The notes: a model not told the origin generated them from the letters alone. A stretch of 64,000 nucleotides of DNA from Acanthococcus lagerstroemiae (GCA_031841125.1 CM063113.1:29533312-29597311), one strand, 5' to 3'. Shown: positions 35,010-47,389, counted from the stretch's first letter. Translations and numbers: made by a program.

Positions 35010-35442
35010 GCCCAATTAACATAATAAGTCGTCGTCGTCAGCTGCTGGGAACGTGGCATTGTCTTATCGCGGCACTCGATCGAAAAAATGCGATAATATG
35101 ACGTACCTTCTCAATGCCTACACCCAGTTTGAGTACAAGCACTTAGCTGCAGATTAATTACCATTCGATGGACTCGCTTTTCGATGGAACCGGGGGGCTG
35201 TCACTACAATCTGGTAAATGAAGTATTGTTCGAAATGATGTGCGAAATAATCGAGCTGTGTCCAATAATTGCGTGTTTCTAGTACTCTTGAAACGAGGAA
35301 TGAAACACGCTCTGCCGATAAGATTACTTTAAGTGAGTTGTTATTCTCGTGTACCTCCCCCCGCACTTTGCCTTCTAATGAATCACGTTACGATGAAAAA
35401 CAGAGCTCCAAAGGACCTACTGAGCAAGAACGTAACCAGAAA
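35010..35442. other. Non-coding stretch
   Basis: No gene or repeat recognised; short overlapping frames only. Confidence 0.4.
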
Positions 35443-35450
35443 ATAATTGT

Positions 35451-36233
35451 TGGTGATGCAAATATCGTATCAAAAATATCGTTATCTATCGATAATTTTT
35501 CCGCTGAATATCAAATAATAGAGTTTTTCCGATTATCGGATAATGTTCAACATCTATCGACATTTTTAAGGAAGAGCGATATTTCAATATTTTGAAAACC
35601 TCCAATACAGTGTGACCGATTAAGTTACTTTACTTCTTCCCTGTCGCCAGATCGGCTGTCTGGAAACGCCAAAATTCCTCAAAATTCGCCAGTCTCGCCC
35701 TTTCGCCAGACAGTGTTGGTGCAAAATTTTCCTAATAATACAATTTTTCCCTTTTCAAGTTCCCTAGTACCTTATTTAAGAGAAAAGCATTCAAGTAACA
35801 GATTTTTAGGTCCTTCTCCTGGGACGATTCACTGATGATGATATAAGCACGTATGTACTAAAAAGGTCTGTAAGTTCCATTGTTATAAAGTCTCTTTTGA
35901 TCAAATTTCAATTTTTCATCGTTTTTTCCTATTATTGAGCCAAAAATTTGGTTTTGACAGGAATTATTGTCCATGAGTCTATGACCTCACAACTGTATGA
36001 AGAAAGGGAACTTAGAAAATAATTAGTAAAATATAGTGAACAAGTATTATATAAAACACTGTTTGAAAAAATGATGATACAAGGCAAGTTAACTTGGTCT
36101 AAATATTTCCGATCAAAATACCAGAAATATCGATAATATCTATGGATATTTATAAAGTACAATATCGATATTTTTAACTATCGTGATAGTAACAATATTA
36201 TCATATCGAGTTTCTCAATATCTCGCATCACTA
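35451..36233. mobile_element. Non-autonomous hAT element, 783 bp, with perfect 8-bp target duplication
   Basis: The left end is TGGTGATGCAAATATCG. The right end inverted is TAGTGATGCGAGATATTG. ATAATTGT flanks both sides exactly (35443-35450 and 36234-36241). Both subterminal regions are dense in TATCGATA-type words (35470-35590 and 36110-36210), as in the hAT family whose ends read TAGTGATGCGAAATATCGATA. The interior has no transposase. Confidence 0.9.
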
Positions 36234-36419
36234 ATAATTGTGGGCATGAAAATCGGTTCGGTATTACTTTTTCTCATGAACCCCGAGACTGTAATCTTCT
36301 CATACGGGAAGGGGGCGGTAACATTTTTTATGCAACCAGAATAATCACTTTCTTATAAGAATACAGTGGATTCTGCTTAAGGAAGACACGCAAGATTGGA
36401 CATGCCCGCTGGGACATCG

Positions 36420-36633
36420 GGAAATTTCCCGATGGGCCGCCCCAGAATTGGGCTAATCTGGCTGGTTCTTTCGAAAGTTGAAATAAAAATGATTAGAAAA
36501 ACCTATACCTATAACTGTTTCAGGTGATTGACTGAGGCATATAATTATGAAAATTGTAATTTATCACCAGTGAGTAAAGACAGTGACTGTTAGTTTACAC
36601 TTTTACACTGGTTGTACGATAATAACCCCCTCC
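36420..36633. repeat. Dispersed repeat, copy A
   Basis: GGAAATTTCCC, CTGGTTCTTTCGAAAGTTGA, ACTGTTTCAGGTGATTG and AGTAAAGACAGTGACTG recur in the same order and orientation at 42846-43046. Confidence 0.8.
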
Positions 36634-37337
36634 AATACAATGGTCTAATGGCAGATTTACACCACTGTGCTAAAGTGCTGAGCTTAAGCAAAGAGCGGCA
36701 AAATTCAGGGAAACGTGGAAAACGAATAAGATGGAATAAAATTTGTTTCACGTACATTTTTGGCGGCGGAAAAAAAATTAGCGTACGACGGCAAATCAGG
36801 TAAATCTGGCCTTGCTAGCGTCTTCAAGTGGTAAGTAGAGATACCGAATGAAAAGATGCGTTCGTTTTATTTCCCCCCCCACCCCTCCCTCTTTCCCGCT
36901 GAATGGAGATGAGCCTATTCTTGCATATTTAATGAATAAACGAGAAAATTATGAAAAAATGGCTTTCTTTTTTCTTTATTCGGCACCTCTGACAGCGCGG
37001 TATAGTTTCCTTTTCCAAAAATAATTTCTCCTTCGAAGAGGAACGAGAACGTGACCCTAAGACTCAGAAGTTTTCATGGAAAGATCCTCAGAATGAGGCA
37101 CTTTGGAACGCTGATTTCGAATATTTCCTTTTTTCTAGTAGAGTAGCCAGCCTGGTGTGCGAGGGGGTCTGGTCTTGACCAAAGGGGTGGGATGTCAGAG
37201 GGGGTGTTAAAATGAGAAAACCCAATATTTGACGAAGTCACAAACCCTCCTGACTATGCTATCAACTTTTCCTTTAAACCCCAATTTAGGTTCCAGAATC
37301 CAAATTTGAGTCCTCGAGCGTTTAAATTTAAATCTTC
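36634..37337. other. Non-coding stretch
   Basis: No gene; A-, C- and T-runs. It may include an unreadable upstream part of the LINE at 37338. Confidence 0.4.
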
Positions 37338-38265
37338 TTGGAAAATCGAGATGATCCGCTATTTCCCAACATTTTCAATGCAGTACTGGAGGAAAGTTTT
37401 AGAAAGATGGACTGGAGGGATAAAGGACTAAAAATGGGGCTAAAGCACATTATTGGCAAATATAAATACCTAAATTCATTTGAGATTTGCGGACGATATT
37501 GTTATTATAGGGAAAAGCAGCAGGGAACTTAAAGCAATGGCGGAAGATTTGAGGAGAGAGAGCAAAAAGTTTGGTTTAACAATTAACTATGATAAAACCA
37601 AAATTTTGACCAACATCGAACACTTTGATCAGATTAGCATAGAGCATAACAATATCGAAATAGTAAAAGATTATAAGTATCTTGGCAAAAACATGACCAT
37701 AGAAAATAGAACCAAAAACGAAATCCAAATCAGGCAAGCCAATGCCTGGAAGACGTTCTGGGCCCAAAGGGATATTCTTAAGGGGAAACTCAAACTGCAA
37801 TCTAAAATAAAAATACTCGAAAGTACTGTCTACCCGGTACTGACATACGGGGCACAAACGTGGGCCTGTACTAATAACCAAATACACAAAATGGAAACAA
37901 TGCAACACGCCATGCTAAGGAATATATTGGGCATAAGATTAAGGGACATAATTCACGTTTCGGAATTTTTCACCAAAATAAAAACTAAAAACATTGTCAG
38001 GATCATCAGAAAACTAAAATTTAACTATGCAGGGCATGTTGCGAGAGAATCCAGATTGAAATAGAACAGAGTTTCCACTTTTTGAATCCCGGGCGAGGGA
38101 AATCGCAAAGTTGGGAGACCATCGAAAAGATGGGTAGATGAGGTGATCGCGGTGGCCGGCCCCAACTGGGCACAGAAGGCCGCAAACAGAATAATTTGGT
38201 TAGATCTGACCAACGCTCATACCCAGAACTGCGTGGCTGGGTGAGGAACGAGACTAACTCCCCCC
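37338..38265 (+). pseudogene. RTE-like LINE, reverse transcriptase catalytic core to C-terminus
   Basis: The first piece reads FPNIFNAVLEESFRKMDWRD (37338-37460). After a frameshift, a 194-codon open frame from 37480 carries the catalytic box RFADDIVIIG (FADD at 37486-37497), then KKFGLTINYDKTKILTN, DYKYLGKNMTIENRTKNEI, ANAWKTFWAQRDILKGKLKL, VYPVLTYGAQTWACTN and NILGIRLRD. After the stop at 38062 it goes on as NRKVGRPSKRWVDEVIAVAG and NWAQKAANRIIW. This is the longest intact coding stretch in the window and the best-preserved RTE-type piece. The family normally ends with GRP-x-RW-DDI-x-W-x-AQDR-W as here. An AATAAAAAATAAAA run at 38330 is probably the tail. Endonuclease and upstream RT are missing. 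Confidence 0.9.
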
Positions 38266-38344
38266 ACGAACCTATCTATCCAATGCAACTATTCCGTCGA
38301 TTTCGTTCCGCCGAGCCCTCGAGCTTGTAATAAAAAATAAAAAC

Positions 38345-39395
38345 ATGAAAAAAAAATTTTCAAGTCTCCTGTCTATTCTATATCTGTCTGTGTGTATTCA
38401 TGTCTTATCAGTAAAGAAACGGAAAATCCAGGCTGCCTTAATATTTTATCAGTAGGGACAGAGGAGGTACCTGTTACTAATATTTATATCGAGCACACAT
38501 AGTGTTTCATATCTATTTTGTATCTGTCTCTATGCCGATGTCATTGTCTAATCAGCAATATAAAAGCAAGTCCCATGTCTGTCATTATGTCTTGTCGGCA
38601 AGAAAACAGAATTCCAGGCTGTCAATATTTTTCGTAGGGAAGGATAGGGTAGCTATCACTAATATTTACCCATCATATATCTGTCTCTATGTTGATGTTG
38701 CCATGTCTTATCATATCAACTATGTATAGAAATGTTCCATGTCTGTTTATATGTTTGTCAGTAGGGAAAGAGAATTTCAGGTGGTCTTAATATTTTATTG
38801 GTAAGGAAAGAGAAATAGCAATCACTAGTATTTATTTGGGTACGCATCAAGTCTTACGTTCATCTTATATCTGTCTCAATGTTGAAGTCATAAAGTCTTC
38901 GAAACAGAATTTTAGGCTGTCTTAATATTTGATTGGTCAGGAAACATGAAGCAGTTATTACTAATATTTACATCAGGAACGTTCGAGTCGCATGTCTATC
39001 TTTTATCTACCTCTATGTTGATATCATAATGTCTTATCAACAATATATAGATAAGTTTCATGTTTGTATTTATGTCTTAGTAGGGAAGGAAATTTCAGGC
39101 AGTCTTGATATTTGATTTGTAAGAAAAGATGAGGTCGCTATTACGAATATTTACACCGGGTACATTGGAGTTTCACTTCTATTTTTTATCTGTCTTTATG
39201 TAAATACCATTATGTCTAATCAGCAACATATAGATAAGTTTCATGTCTGTCATTATGTTTTATCAGTGAGGGGAGAGAATGCTCAATATTTGATGGTAAG
39301 GCAATATGTGGTCGCTATCACTAATATTTACATCATTCGAGTCTCATGTTTATTTTTTATCTGTCTCTATGTGATATCATAATATCTCATCAGAT
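38345..39395. repeat. Degenerate satellite, about seven units of roughly 130-190 bp
   Basis: A motif like TTTATATCTGTCTCTATGTTGATGTC-ATGTCTTATCAG occurs near 38378, 38511, 38672, 38862, 38995, 39178 and 39350. Each is followed by AATTTCAGGCTGTCTTAATATTTG-type and ACTAATATTTACATC-type sequence. The spacing varies because of indels. Confidence 0.85.
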
Positions 39396-39399
39396 AACA

Positions 39400-39625
39400 C
39401 TTACTGATTGGACAGACTACACAACCACAGACAACCAATAGGAACACATCAAATAGGTTTTACCATACGGTACTACACACCACTATAAATACAAGACGAC
39501 AAAGAGAAGAGTGTTACAGTACTCCACTGAAGATGGCATAGCAGCCGAAAGCGCTATGGACAACAGAAACAAAAAAGTAAATTGGCACACCCAAAAACAG
39601 AATATATTGCAATGAGGTTTGTTCT
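39400..39625 (+). other. Possible retroelement terminal sequence with hammerhead-like motif
   Basis: A TATAAATACA box at about 39484 is followed at 39527 by CTGAAGATGGCATAGCAGCC and then GAAA (39547-39550). CTGANGA, a short GGC/GCC stem and GAAA are the core parts of a hammerhead ribozyme. Penelope-like elements and some short retroelements carry CTGAAGATGGC..GCCGAAA in their terminal repeats. Stem III and the cleavage site are not convincing here, and no reverse transcriptase is nearby. It directly follows the satellite. Confidence 0.45.
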
Positions 39626-40181
39626 AACGGAATAAAAAGCTATAACATGAATCTGTTTATGAACTGCGGAACTTTGAGCCTCCTGTGGCATTCCTCGATG
39701 TAGACCAAATGTGCAGAAATGTTTGTGGAGTGTTTTTACATAATTTAAGGAGAATTAAAAGCGTAAGCAAGCATAAAGTTGGAGATACTTAGGCCACCGT
39801 AATATATAACTTTTTCTCCTCGTCCCTCCCCCTACAGAACAGAGCATATTAGTACTCACTAAACTAAATTAATATCTTACTCATGTAAATGAATCTTACG
39901 TTTCACAACTCATCAAACTATCGGTGGCAATAGTTTTCTTTTAGAGTTTCAGTCTTGTATCATTGAACTATTTCTCGAACTGAGTATATCTAAACACATG
40001 TAACTTTGAGATGATGCACTTCGGCATCCTATGATCGAAGTTAATGAAAAATTGTTCGCCGACCTTTAACTTGCGGTTTGGTTAATAGATTCGTGATGAC
40101 TTTGCCTGTAGATTCATTTCAGGGCATAAATCGTGCTTCCGCTATTAAAATTTAATTGTTGACCTGATTCCGCGCGAGTCG
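39626..40181. other. Non-coding stretch
   Basis: No gene or repeat recognised. Confidence 0.4.
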
Positions 40182-40760
40182 ATGTTTCCTTGTCTTACAT
40201 CTAGCCGAGGTCTGGGAACAGATGCAGAGCTGCAGACTCGCAGAATTCGTTCGTTCATCTCGTCAACTCAGCGCAGGGTTCAATTTACAAAAACTCGGTG
40301 CTTTGTTTCTTGTTTTGATCGTTGCCAGGGTGAAGGCTTGATAGTGATTTTTCTGCCTGAATTACAGGCGATTACTACCCGCGAACACGAGAGTCCATGT
40401 CACGGGCTTAGATGCCTTACTAGCCGGACGGGGGCAACGTCCATCTGCCGAGAAACGAATTCTTTGTTCTTCGTCAACCGGAATCCGTATAGGTACTGGT
40501 ATCGTCCGTCCTTATATACTTTCCATGTTAAGTACGCGAATTATTTAATATATTTACTAATCAACATTCTAATCGTCGCGTTAATAACGTCAATGGGCCC
40601 TGCGATCTCACGAGGACCGCAGGATAGCATGTACATTAGCGATAATAAAAATTCTATTTTAATCGCGTCGTTCAAAATATTTGCTCGGCGATGGAGTATA
40701 GCGGATCAGCGAACACATGCATTTGATTTTGCTTTTTTCTCACTCTATGGTTCGATATAA
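40182..40760 (+). other. 192-codon open frame, not recognised
   Basis: This is one of the two longest open frames in the window and lies in a low-repeat, GC-richer stretch. The middle has a hydrophobic run (YANYLIYLLINILIVALITS) that could be a membrane segment. The rest is serine/arginine-rich and has no motif I know. No acceptor or donor stands out at the ends, and a TATA-like word (GATATAAAGG) lies at its stop. A chance open frame is the more likely explanation. Coding bias or an RNA read would decide. Confidence 0.2.
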
Positions 40761-41235
40761 AGGCGTGCTGCGTCGGTTTACGAATAGTCCGTAGTAACAT
40801 TCGAGCGAAACGTGAACATTTTCACGATAAACAAAACACGAGAAATTAGAAACGTGTACGCTATTTATACAAGAACATAAGCGATACGGCTAAAAATAAT
40901 ATAATAATGCAGGCCGGATACCAGAATTCTTCGATGAGGGTGGATTTTATGGTGCTGCCCCTCCCCCATGTGATAAGAAGACACTTAGTTGCAAGCGGCG
41001 TAAACCAAAGTTTTTCAATTAAAAGGGCTGTAAGTCTTCGGAATTTGAAAATAACGAACTTTCACTGCCAGTTTAATTGCTCATTTTGAACAGAAATTTA
41101 TCAAATGGTATCGTCCACCTTTGATAGTTGAATTGGCTCTACCAGTTTTAAAATTCCAATCAGAAAATTTGGATAGAATTGTTGAAGTGCACAACTTTCA
41201 ATTCTTGCAACTCCTTCTATTTGCGATATAGGTGA
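40761..41235. other. Non-coding stretch
   Basis: No gene; ends where the LINE endonuclease becomes readable. Confidence 0.4.
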
Positions 41236-42810
41236 TTGGCGTTAATAATAATTTTTGTTTCTCTTTTAATGTGCAGTTGCGACTTAAATGATAGGCCTGA
41301 ACGACGAACAGCTCTTATTGACCGGGGACTCTGCAGATTCAATATCGACATTGCTGCACTAAGCGAGACGCGCATCTCTGGAGAAGGCACAATCCAGGAG
41401 AAAAATTATACCATCTTCTGGAAAGGAGGGGGACCAACTCTCCCTAGCCAACATGGAGTAGGATTTGCAGTCAAAAATAAACTGTTAGAAAAACACAGAG
41501 AATCTCCAGCCGGGATCAATAATGAACAAATAATGAAATTCAGGCTGCAGATCGGAAAAAGCAAGCTTATCAATCTGGCGAGTGCGTATGCCCCTACAAT
41601 ATGCAAGCCACGGATGAAAGGAAAGAGCAATTCTATGAAAAGTTGAACGATATAGCATCGCAGATACCTGCAAATGAGAGCCTGATTGTACATGGCGACT
41701 TTAACGCCAGGGTACGTAAAGATCACGAAGCATGGGGCGGTGTAATCGGAAAATATGGCCAGGGAAAGATGAACACGAATGGAGAATTGCTCTTGAGCTT
41801 CTGCTCTCAGAACGGCCTGGTGATAACTGATACAATGTTCAAGCTTAAAGATATCTATAAAGGTACATGGAAACATCCGAGATCTGGACACTGGCACGCG
41901 ATCGACCACATCATGGTACAGAAACGTGACTTCAACAATGTAACCCTGACAAGAGTTTACAGAGGAGCGGAATACGATACAGATCATAGGCTACCGGCAA
42001 CCAGATTGAAAATCTACCCGAAAAAGTCCGGACAGTAGCCAGCACAAAACTCGGCTTGCAGACCGGACAATAAACCAACTACAGGACCCAAAAGTCAGTG
42101 CTATCTTCAACCGAGAAGTTACCAAAGTCCTGAATGCGCTGCAGAATGACAGAGACGGCAGCACAGAAGAAGGTTGGCAGGAAATGAAAGGCTGCATTAC
42201 GCTAGCTTCCAAGGGAACCCTCGAACTACTCTCAGAAAGAAAAATCCGGACTGGTTCAACGAAAACGACGAGGAGATCACCAAGGCGCTCCGAGATCAAA
42301 AAGCAACGTCACAGCCTGCTCCTAAGCAATCCAACTTGTAGGAAGACCATACAAAAATACAGTGCAGCAAACAGCAACGTGCAGCGTATCACCCGGCAAT
42401 TAAAAAACAAATGGCACCCAGAAAAGGCAGCAGAAATACAGAAGTTAACAGACTCGCAGACCACCGCAGAATACAATCTGTCCGATAAAGGATGTGCAGA
42501 GCTCACTCCTCCAGCAGGAAGCAGAAATAACAGACAGATGAAAAAGATATTACGACGAGTTCCTTAACCAATCGCCTGCTGTTGACCCTGAGCTGATAAA
42601 GACACTACCACAATACCCAGAAATACCAGAATCAGCCAAACGTCCCACCCTAGAAGAAGTGAATGAAGGTGTCAGCAAACTGAATAATAGTAAAGCCCCT
42701 GGAGAGGATAACCTACCTACGGAACTCTACAAGCATAGTGGAGGCAAGCTCACAAAGGTACTTCACGAATTATTTGCGCGGGTTTGGGAAACTGGAAACG
42801 CACGTTGATG
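41236..42810 (+). pseudogene. LINE of the craniofacial-development-protein-2-like type: endonuclease and linker
   Basis: The plus strand reads RPERRTALIDRGLCRFNIDI, then AALSETRISGEG, GVGFAVKNKLLE and LINLASAYAPT. After a one-base shift near 41600 it reads HGDFNARV, then HPRSGHWHAIDHIM and DTDHRLPATRLKI. These are the ordered motifs of an AP-type endonuclease: the SET motif with the metal-binding glutamate, GDFN, ID-x-x-x and the final DH pair. The linker follows, with NPDWFNENDEEITKALRDQK in one frame. Near 42640 comes the RT entry (LEEVNEGVSKLNNSKAPGED, NLPTELYKHSGGKL, LHELFARVWETG). The copy then stops, just before the repeat at 42846. The catalytic RT core is absent. Insect genomes hold many such copies, usually labelled craniofacial development protein 2-like. 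This one is dead, with at least four shifts. Confidence 0.88.
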
Positions 42811-42845
42811 GACTCGTAGGGTTGAATACGCCAATTGAGACTCTA

Positions 42846-43046
42846 GGAAATTTCCCACTGTACCCCTTGGGCCAAGTCGGTTGGTTCTTTCAAAAATTAA
42901 AATAAGATCAACTAGAAAGAATTGTAGGTAGAACTGTTTCAGGTGATGGTCTTGAGCATAATACAACGACATAACATTGTAATTTCTCAACAGTAAATAA
43001 AAACAGTGACCACTAATTTGTACTGAATTTAAAATGATAACCCTTC
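42846..43046. repeat. Dispersed repeat, copy B
   Basis: Same blocks and order as 36420-36633. It follows directly on the truncated LINE. Confidence 0.8.
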
Positions 43047-43329
43047 GTTTCTTAGTCCGTAAAATGACCCCCCCCCCTCATCTTTCATTCCGAAGTCGGA
43101 CCGGCATGAAACACATAGTGTCTTCAAATGGCTATTAAAGAGAAAGATGATGTTAGGAAATTTTTCAAGTGGAATTGGCATCATCAGTTCCTCACTTTTC
43201 ATAATCCACTACTGCTCCCAATAGTTTCTAATGTTAGTTTCGAAAAAAAAGAATTGAAATTAAGGTTTATTTTAGTTCCAATTGCAATGACATCCAGAAC
43301 AAAATTTCCTCTTCCCTGAAAACGGATGA

Positions 43330-44100
43330 TGTATCAAAATAGAAATAGTGTTTCTGGGTTCCTAAGTTCGAAATCTTGTCAGTTTTCTTTATCCAAAATT
43401 TTGAGATCTGATCTTAAATTTGAGACCAATCAAATTTGTCCTTACAGAAAATCAATTGATTTATCAAAAAAATAGTTTTGAAAGAGTGTGAAATCGATAA
43501 TTTTTTCTTTAGTAAGAAAAGTTCAAACTGACTCTGATTCATTTAGATACAAATTTCCAAATTTGATCCTTTCAATAACCAATTTGACTTTACTATAAAA
43601 AAAGATAAAAAATATGTGAAAGAATAGGATTTTTGGGTTTGTAACACAAAATTGTTAAATTCATGATACGATTCCGATTTGGATACCAAAATCCAAATTT
43701 GAGCCTTTCAAATCAACCAATTTGACTTCGCTAAAAAAAAAAAAAAAACACAAAATATTAGAAGAGAGATTTTTTAGGTTCTTAAGCACGAAAATTGTGT
43801 TAAATTCATGATACGACTCCGATTTGGATCTCAAAATCTAAATAATGATTCTTTCAAATCGACCAAATTAACTTCGTTAAAAAATTGAATGGAGTAGGGA
43901 GATAGAGGCTTTGTATCACCGATTTTGAAACTTCTATTACAGTTTTGATCCAACCACAATTTAGGCCTTGAAATTCAACTCTGAGTTCTTTAGATTGACC
44001 CATTTGACTTTTTACCGGAATTAAGGTTTCAAAAGCCAAAATTGAGCTGTTGAAGTGATCAAAATTGACTTCTCGGAAACCAAATGAAAGCGTGAAGTTC
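43330..44100. repeat. Degenerate satellite, about five units of roughly 140 bp
   Basis: Units share CGATTTGGAT(A/C)-CAAAATC, AATTTGAGCCTTTCAAAT, GACCAATTTGACTTCG and TTTTAGGTTCTTAAG. TTTGACTT-type anchors lie near 43445, 43585, 43722, 43866 and 44004. A poly-A run interrupts one unit. Confidence 0.75.
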
Positions 44101-47100
44101 AAAGCATCCTATGTTGCAATGTCAAAAGTTTACAAGAGAAGCAAAGAACTGTTTCAGCTGAGGTGAAGGAGGTGGGTTTAGCAAAATGGATGCTCAGCCA
44201 ATTCTCTGAAGCTTCAAACACATGTCCATGTACAAATTTTGGGGCTCAGTCATGCATAAGCTGAGAAAATGAGGGTTGACTTGCGCACATCCTAAGTCCA
44301 TGGGGAAGACAAGGCAAAACGTCTCAAGTCCATGGGAAAAGACAAAGCTAAACATTTTCAGTCCATGAGAAAGACAAAACAAAATATCGTAAGTGCCATC
44401 AACATCAAACGGAGTTAGTATGTTTTGCATATGGATCGCTCGCCGGCACACGTGCGTGCTGCGATCTTTGGGTTGAAATTAGAAGTACTTTGAGACTCTA
44501 TGGGTACTTAGGATATATTCAGTATTGTATGGGCGGCGGTTTTTAGAACGGTTTGCATACACAAAACCACTTTCGCAAAAATTGGCGCATAGGATGTTTT
44601 GAACTTCACGCCTTCAAATTATGTTATGAAATGGGAGAGTGGGTGGATGGATTCAGTCGTTCAGTTCGCAACTTCCATTATCGGGTCATTCAATTTTTGA
44701 TATCCGCTCTGGTAAGACCCAAAAACCAAATGAGAGTCCTATATGGACAAATTTGGTTTATTCTTTCAAAATTTTTTCAGCCATCGAATTACCATGAATT
44801 TTATCTGACCGTAAACTGTCAATAGAGGTGTAGAGGGGAAGCAATCTGGTTTCACATATGCGCTCTCTCTTTGTTTCGCCCTCTATCTCACTAAATGTGG
44901 GTGGAGCGTTACTACGTCACTTCCGTTGCACGTTTTGTGTTCCCTTCACGTTTTCTATGTTAAGTACCTATTATGAACCTGCGTAAAGAAGCTGAGTTTC
45001 AATAAATCAGTTAATATAATCATTTTTGACACAGAAAATCTTTCATGTCAGGTTTACGATATTAACAATAGAAAAATATTCCGATTTTTAATGAATTTTA
45101 AATTGGTTGTCGTTTACTATATATTACAACCCCAACTTAGGCTCTTACTCATGGCTGAGCAACTGGCATCAGGATAAATATGTTTTGAGGCTACTTTATC
45201 TAATTTTAAGGGCTTTTTATTGGATTCGTCTATTAGCGCGGATAAACAACAGAACTTGGGGTGAAAACCCCCGAATGAGTTTTGCCAAGGATGATTAACT
45301 CCTCTCCATTCTCGTTTTCCATCGTCAAAGAACTTGGAGAAGGCTTTTCCAAGATATAATAGGAGCCCCTCTCGAAGCTCTCCCTATTTGCCCTGATGGG
45401 GTCACTGCTAGAATGTCAGCTGTATGATTCCGGAGTGGATACGGGCGAACTCCAGTGCCATTCAATCATTCGACATCAGCTGAAATGCGATCCACACTCT
45501 TCTATAATTCAATTCCTCGCTTTAAAATAATTCAAAGAGATACTAACGTGTCATTTCCTTAACAAGCTATACAATTTTCCCAACTGAATGTTGTTATCGA
45601 TATGAAGCCTACATTCAATTCGATTCGATTAGAGTATAGAGGGCACTTACAATATTTCAGATTTAAAATTTAAATTTTCGCTGTTCCTCGCTCCACACCG
45701 GAAAGCCGATGCGCCGTTCAAATTTGGGTTCGGCGGTGAAATAAAATTTCCTCAATCTGAGCCGAACCGACGGCGACTCGTATCGACGATAGAGCGATGC
45801 GGTTAATGTCGGAGTATAAAATTTTATTTCAATGGCTCTTGAAAAATTTGCTGTGGCTTCGAAAGCGAGATAAGATATTATACGAAAGTGTACGCTAAGG
45901 TTATAACAATGTCTATACGGAGTAAAACGAGTATATTTTCGTTAAAATTATCTGCCTGGTTTCGTTTCGCAAATTAAATCAGTGCCTTTGATACTTGATT
46001 TTCCATCGGCAGGCAGAATGGCACCGGCGAGGCGGTCTGACCAGTTTCCTAAGCGTTGAATTTCGAGACGAAAAGTGCGAAATAATGATTTCCAATCATT
46101 TTTTTCTTCGTAGATACGACCACGAACGAATCAAAATAGATGTCGATTATAGCCAAATGTTTTCAAAAGTTTATTTTTAGACAATTTCAAATTCAATTAT
46201 CTTATCTATTGAACCTGACCGTGAGCTGTCCAACGTACATCAGGAAAAATCTGAAAATTATGAATGTTATCAGTTTTTTCACCAAGTTCAATACCGAATA
46301 GGAAGAGAATTCAGATTCTTGGTGAAATCTGGGAGGTGCGGGGAGACCAACATCATACACAAATACCTAAAGCGCACGCAAAAACCATAAATTCTGATTA
46401 ATAACCTCGATTTGTGGTCTGTACGAATAGTTTTAGTTAGGATTTCAACTGGGGAAAACAAAGCGCTGCACGAAGGTCTGCCATTTCAAAATGCAAGTAT
46501 TACTAGAAAAATTGGTGATAAGACTGGTGAACGATGAAACTGTGGAAGCATCCGGTCTAATTCGGCATTTTTTATTGTAGAAACAGAAGAAGCTAAGTTT
46601 GATCTGGCAGGAATATTTTAACACATAATTAATCTTCCTTGAAAAAATAAATTTCGGATCCTAGTATCAGGCGAGCTGATTTCCAGGGCTGTGGCAACAG
46701 GAGGAGGAATGGTCGCCCTCCCAATCATGTAACAAAAGTCGGACTTTTTAGGGCTCATCAGGTCCTTTTGAAACTCGTTTAGGATGTCAAATATGATTTA
46801 CTCGTATCCATATTTTTTCACGAGTTTCCCTGTCTCAGTATAGTGACGGATATAGGAAATAATAATTCATAAACGGTTAATTCAGAATGAGAAAGACATT
46901 CATAGTTGACGCCCTACCTCTTAGAGCATTCGGATCATTTTTGTACCCTCAAAATGGTAATTGAGTGATTTGATGGGAGAGTAATATTTAAAATGCTGAA
47001 AGAATAGGTATCGTTAATTATTTTCTCACGAATGTTGTTAATGAAAACTCCTTTCAAACTATCCTATTAAATTTCCTAACTCACTGAATTCTTAACGGAG

Positions 47101-47389
47101 TGATAATTTTTAGTGTTCTTTTCATGGGACATAAAGAATATATCCCCGCTCCCGAAGCTGGATAAATGAGTAAAATTTAGAGCTTCTCAACTATGCCAAG
47201 TCGAACAATGCTGAGAAGCGACATCAAGGGACGAATATGAACTAAAATTTTAGACAAGAGAAATTTTTTTGATTGTCTAATCAAGATTTGGAAAAATTTC
47301 ACAGATACGACACTATTTTACCTACAAAATTTTTACCTATCCCTGCTTTCCGAATAACTTCCTATTTATATTACTCATTTTCTTCAATC
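44101..47389. other. Long stretch without supported gene
   Basis: A short tandem repeat at 44290-44395 is listed separately. Frames of 60-90 codons show no motif. Sequence from 45600 to 46150 is CpG-richer and free of repeats. No transposon ends recognised. Confidence 0.4.
44290..44395. repeat. Three-unit 32-33 bp tandem repeat
   Basis: AAGTCCATGGGGAAGACAA recurs with changes at about 44294, 44326 and 44359. Confidence 0.85.

Noticed and set aside
37576..37908. 110-codon minus frame
   Set aside because: Antisense shadow of the RTE-like reverse transcriptase.
38345..39395. CRISPR-like array
   Set aside because: The units are long, variable and degenerate with no constant repeat/spacer pattern, and the genome is animal; it is a satellite.
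40182..40760. Membrane protein gene
   Set aside because: Kept only as an unrecognised frame: one hydrophobic run, no family motif, no splice or start context. Chance is the more likely explanation.
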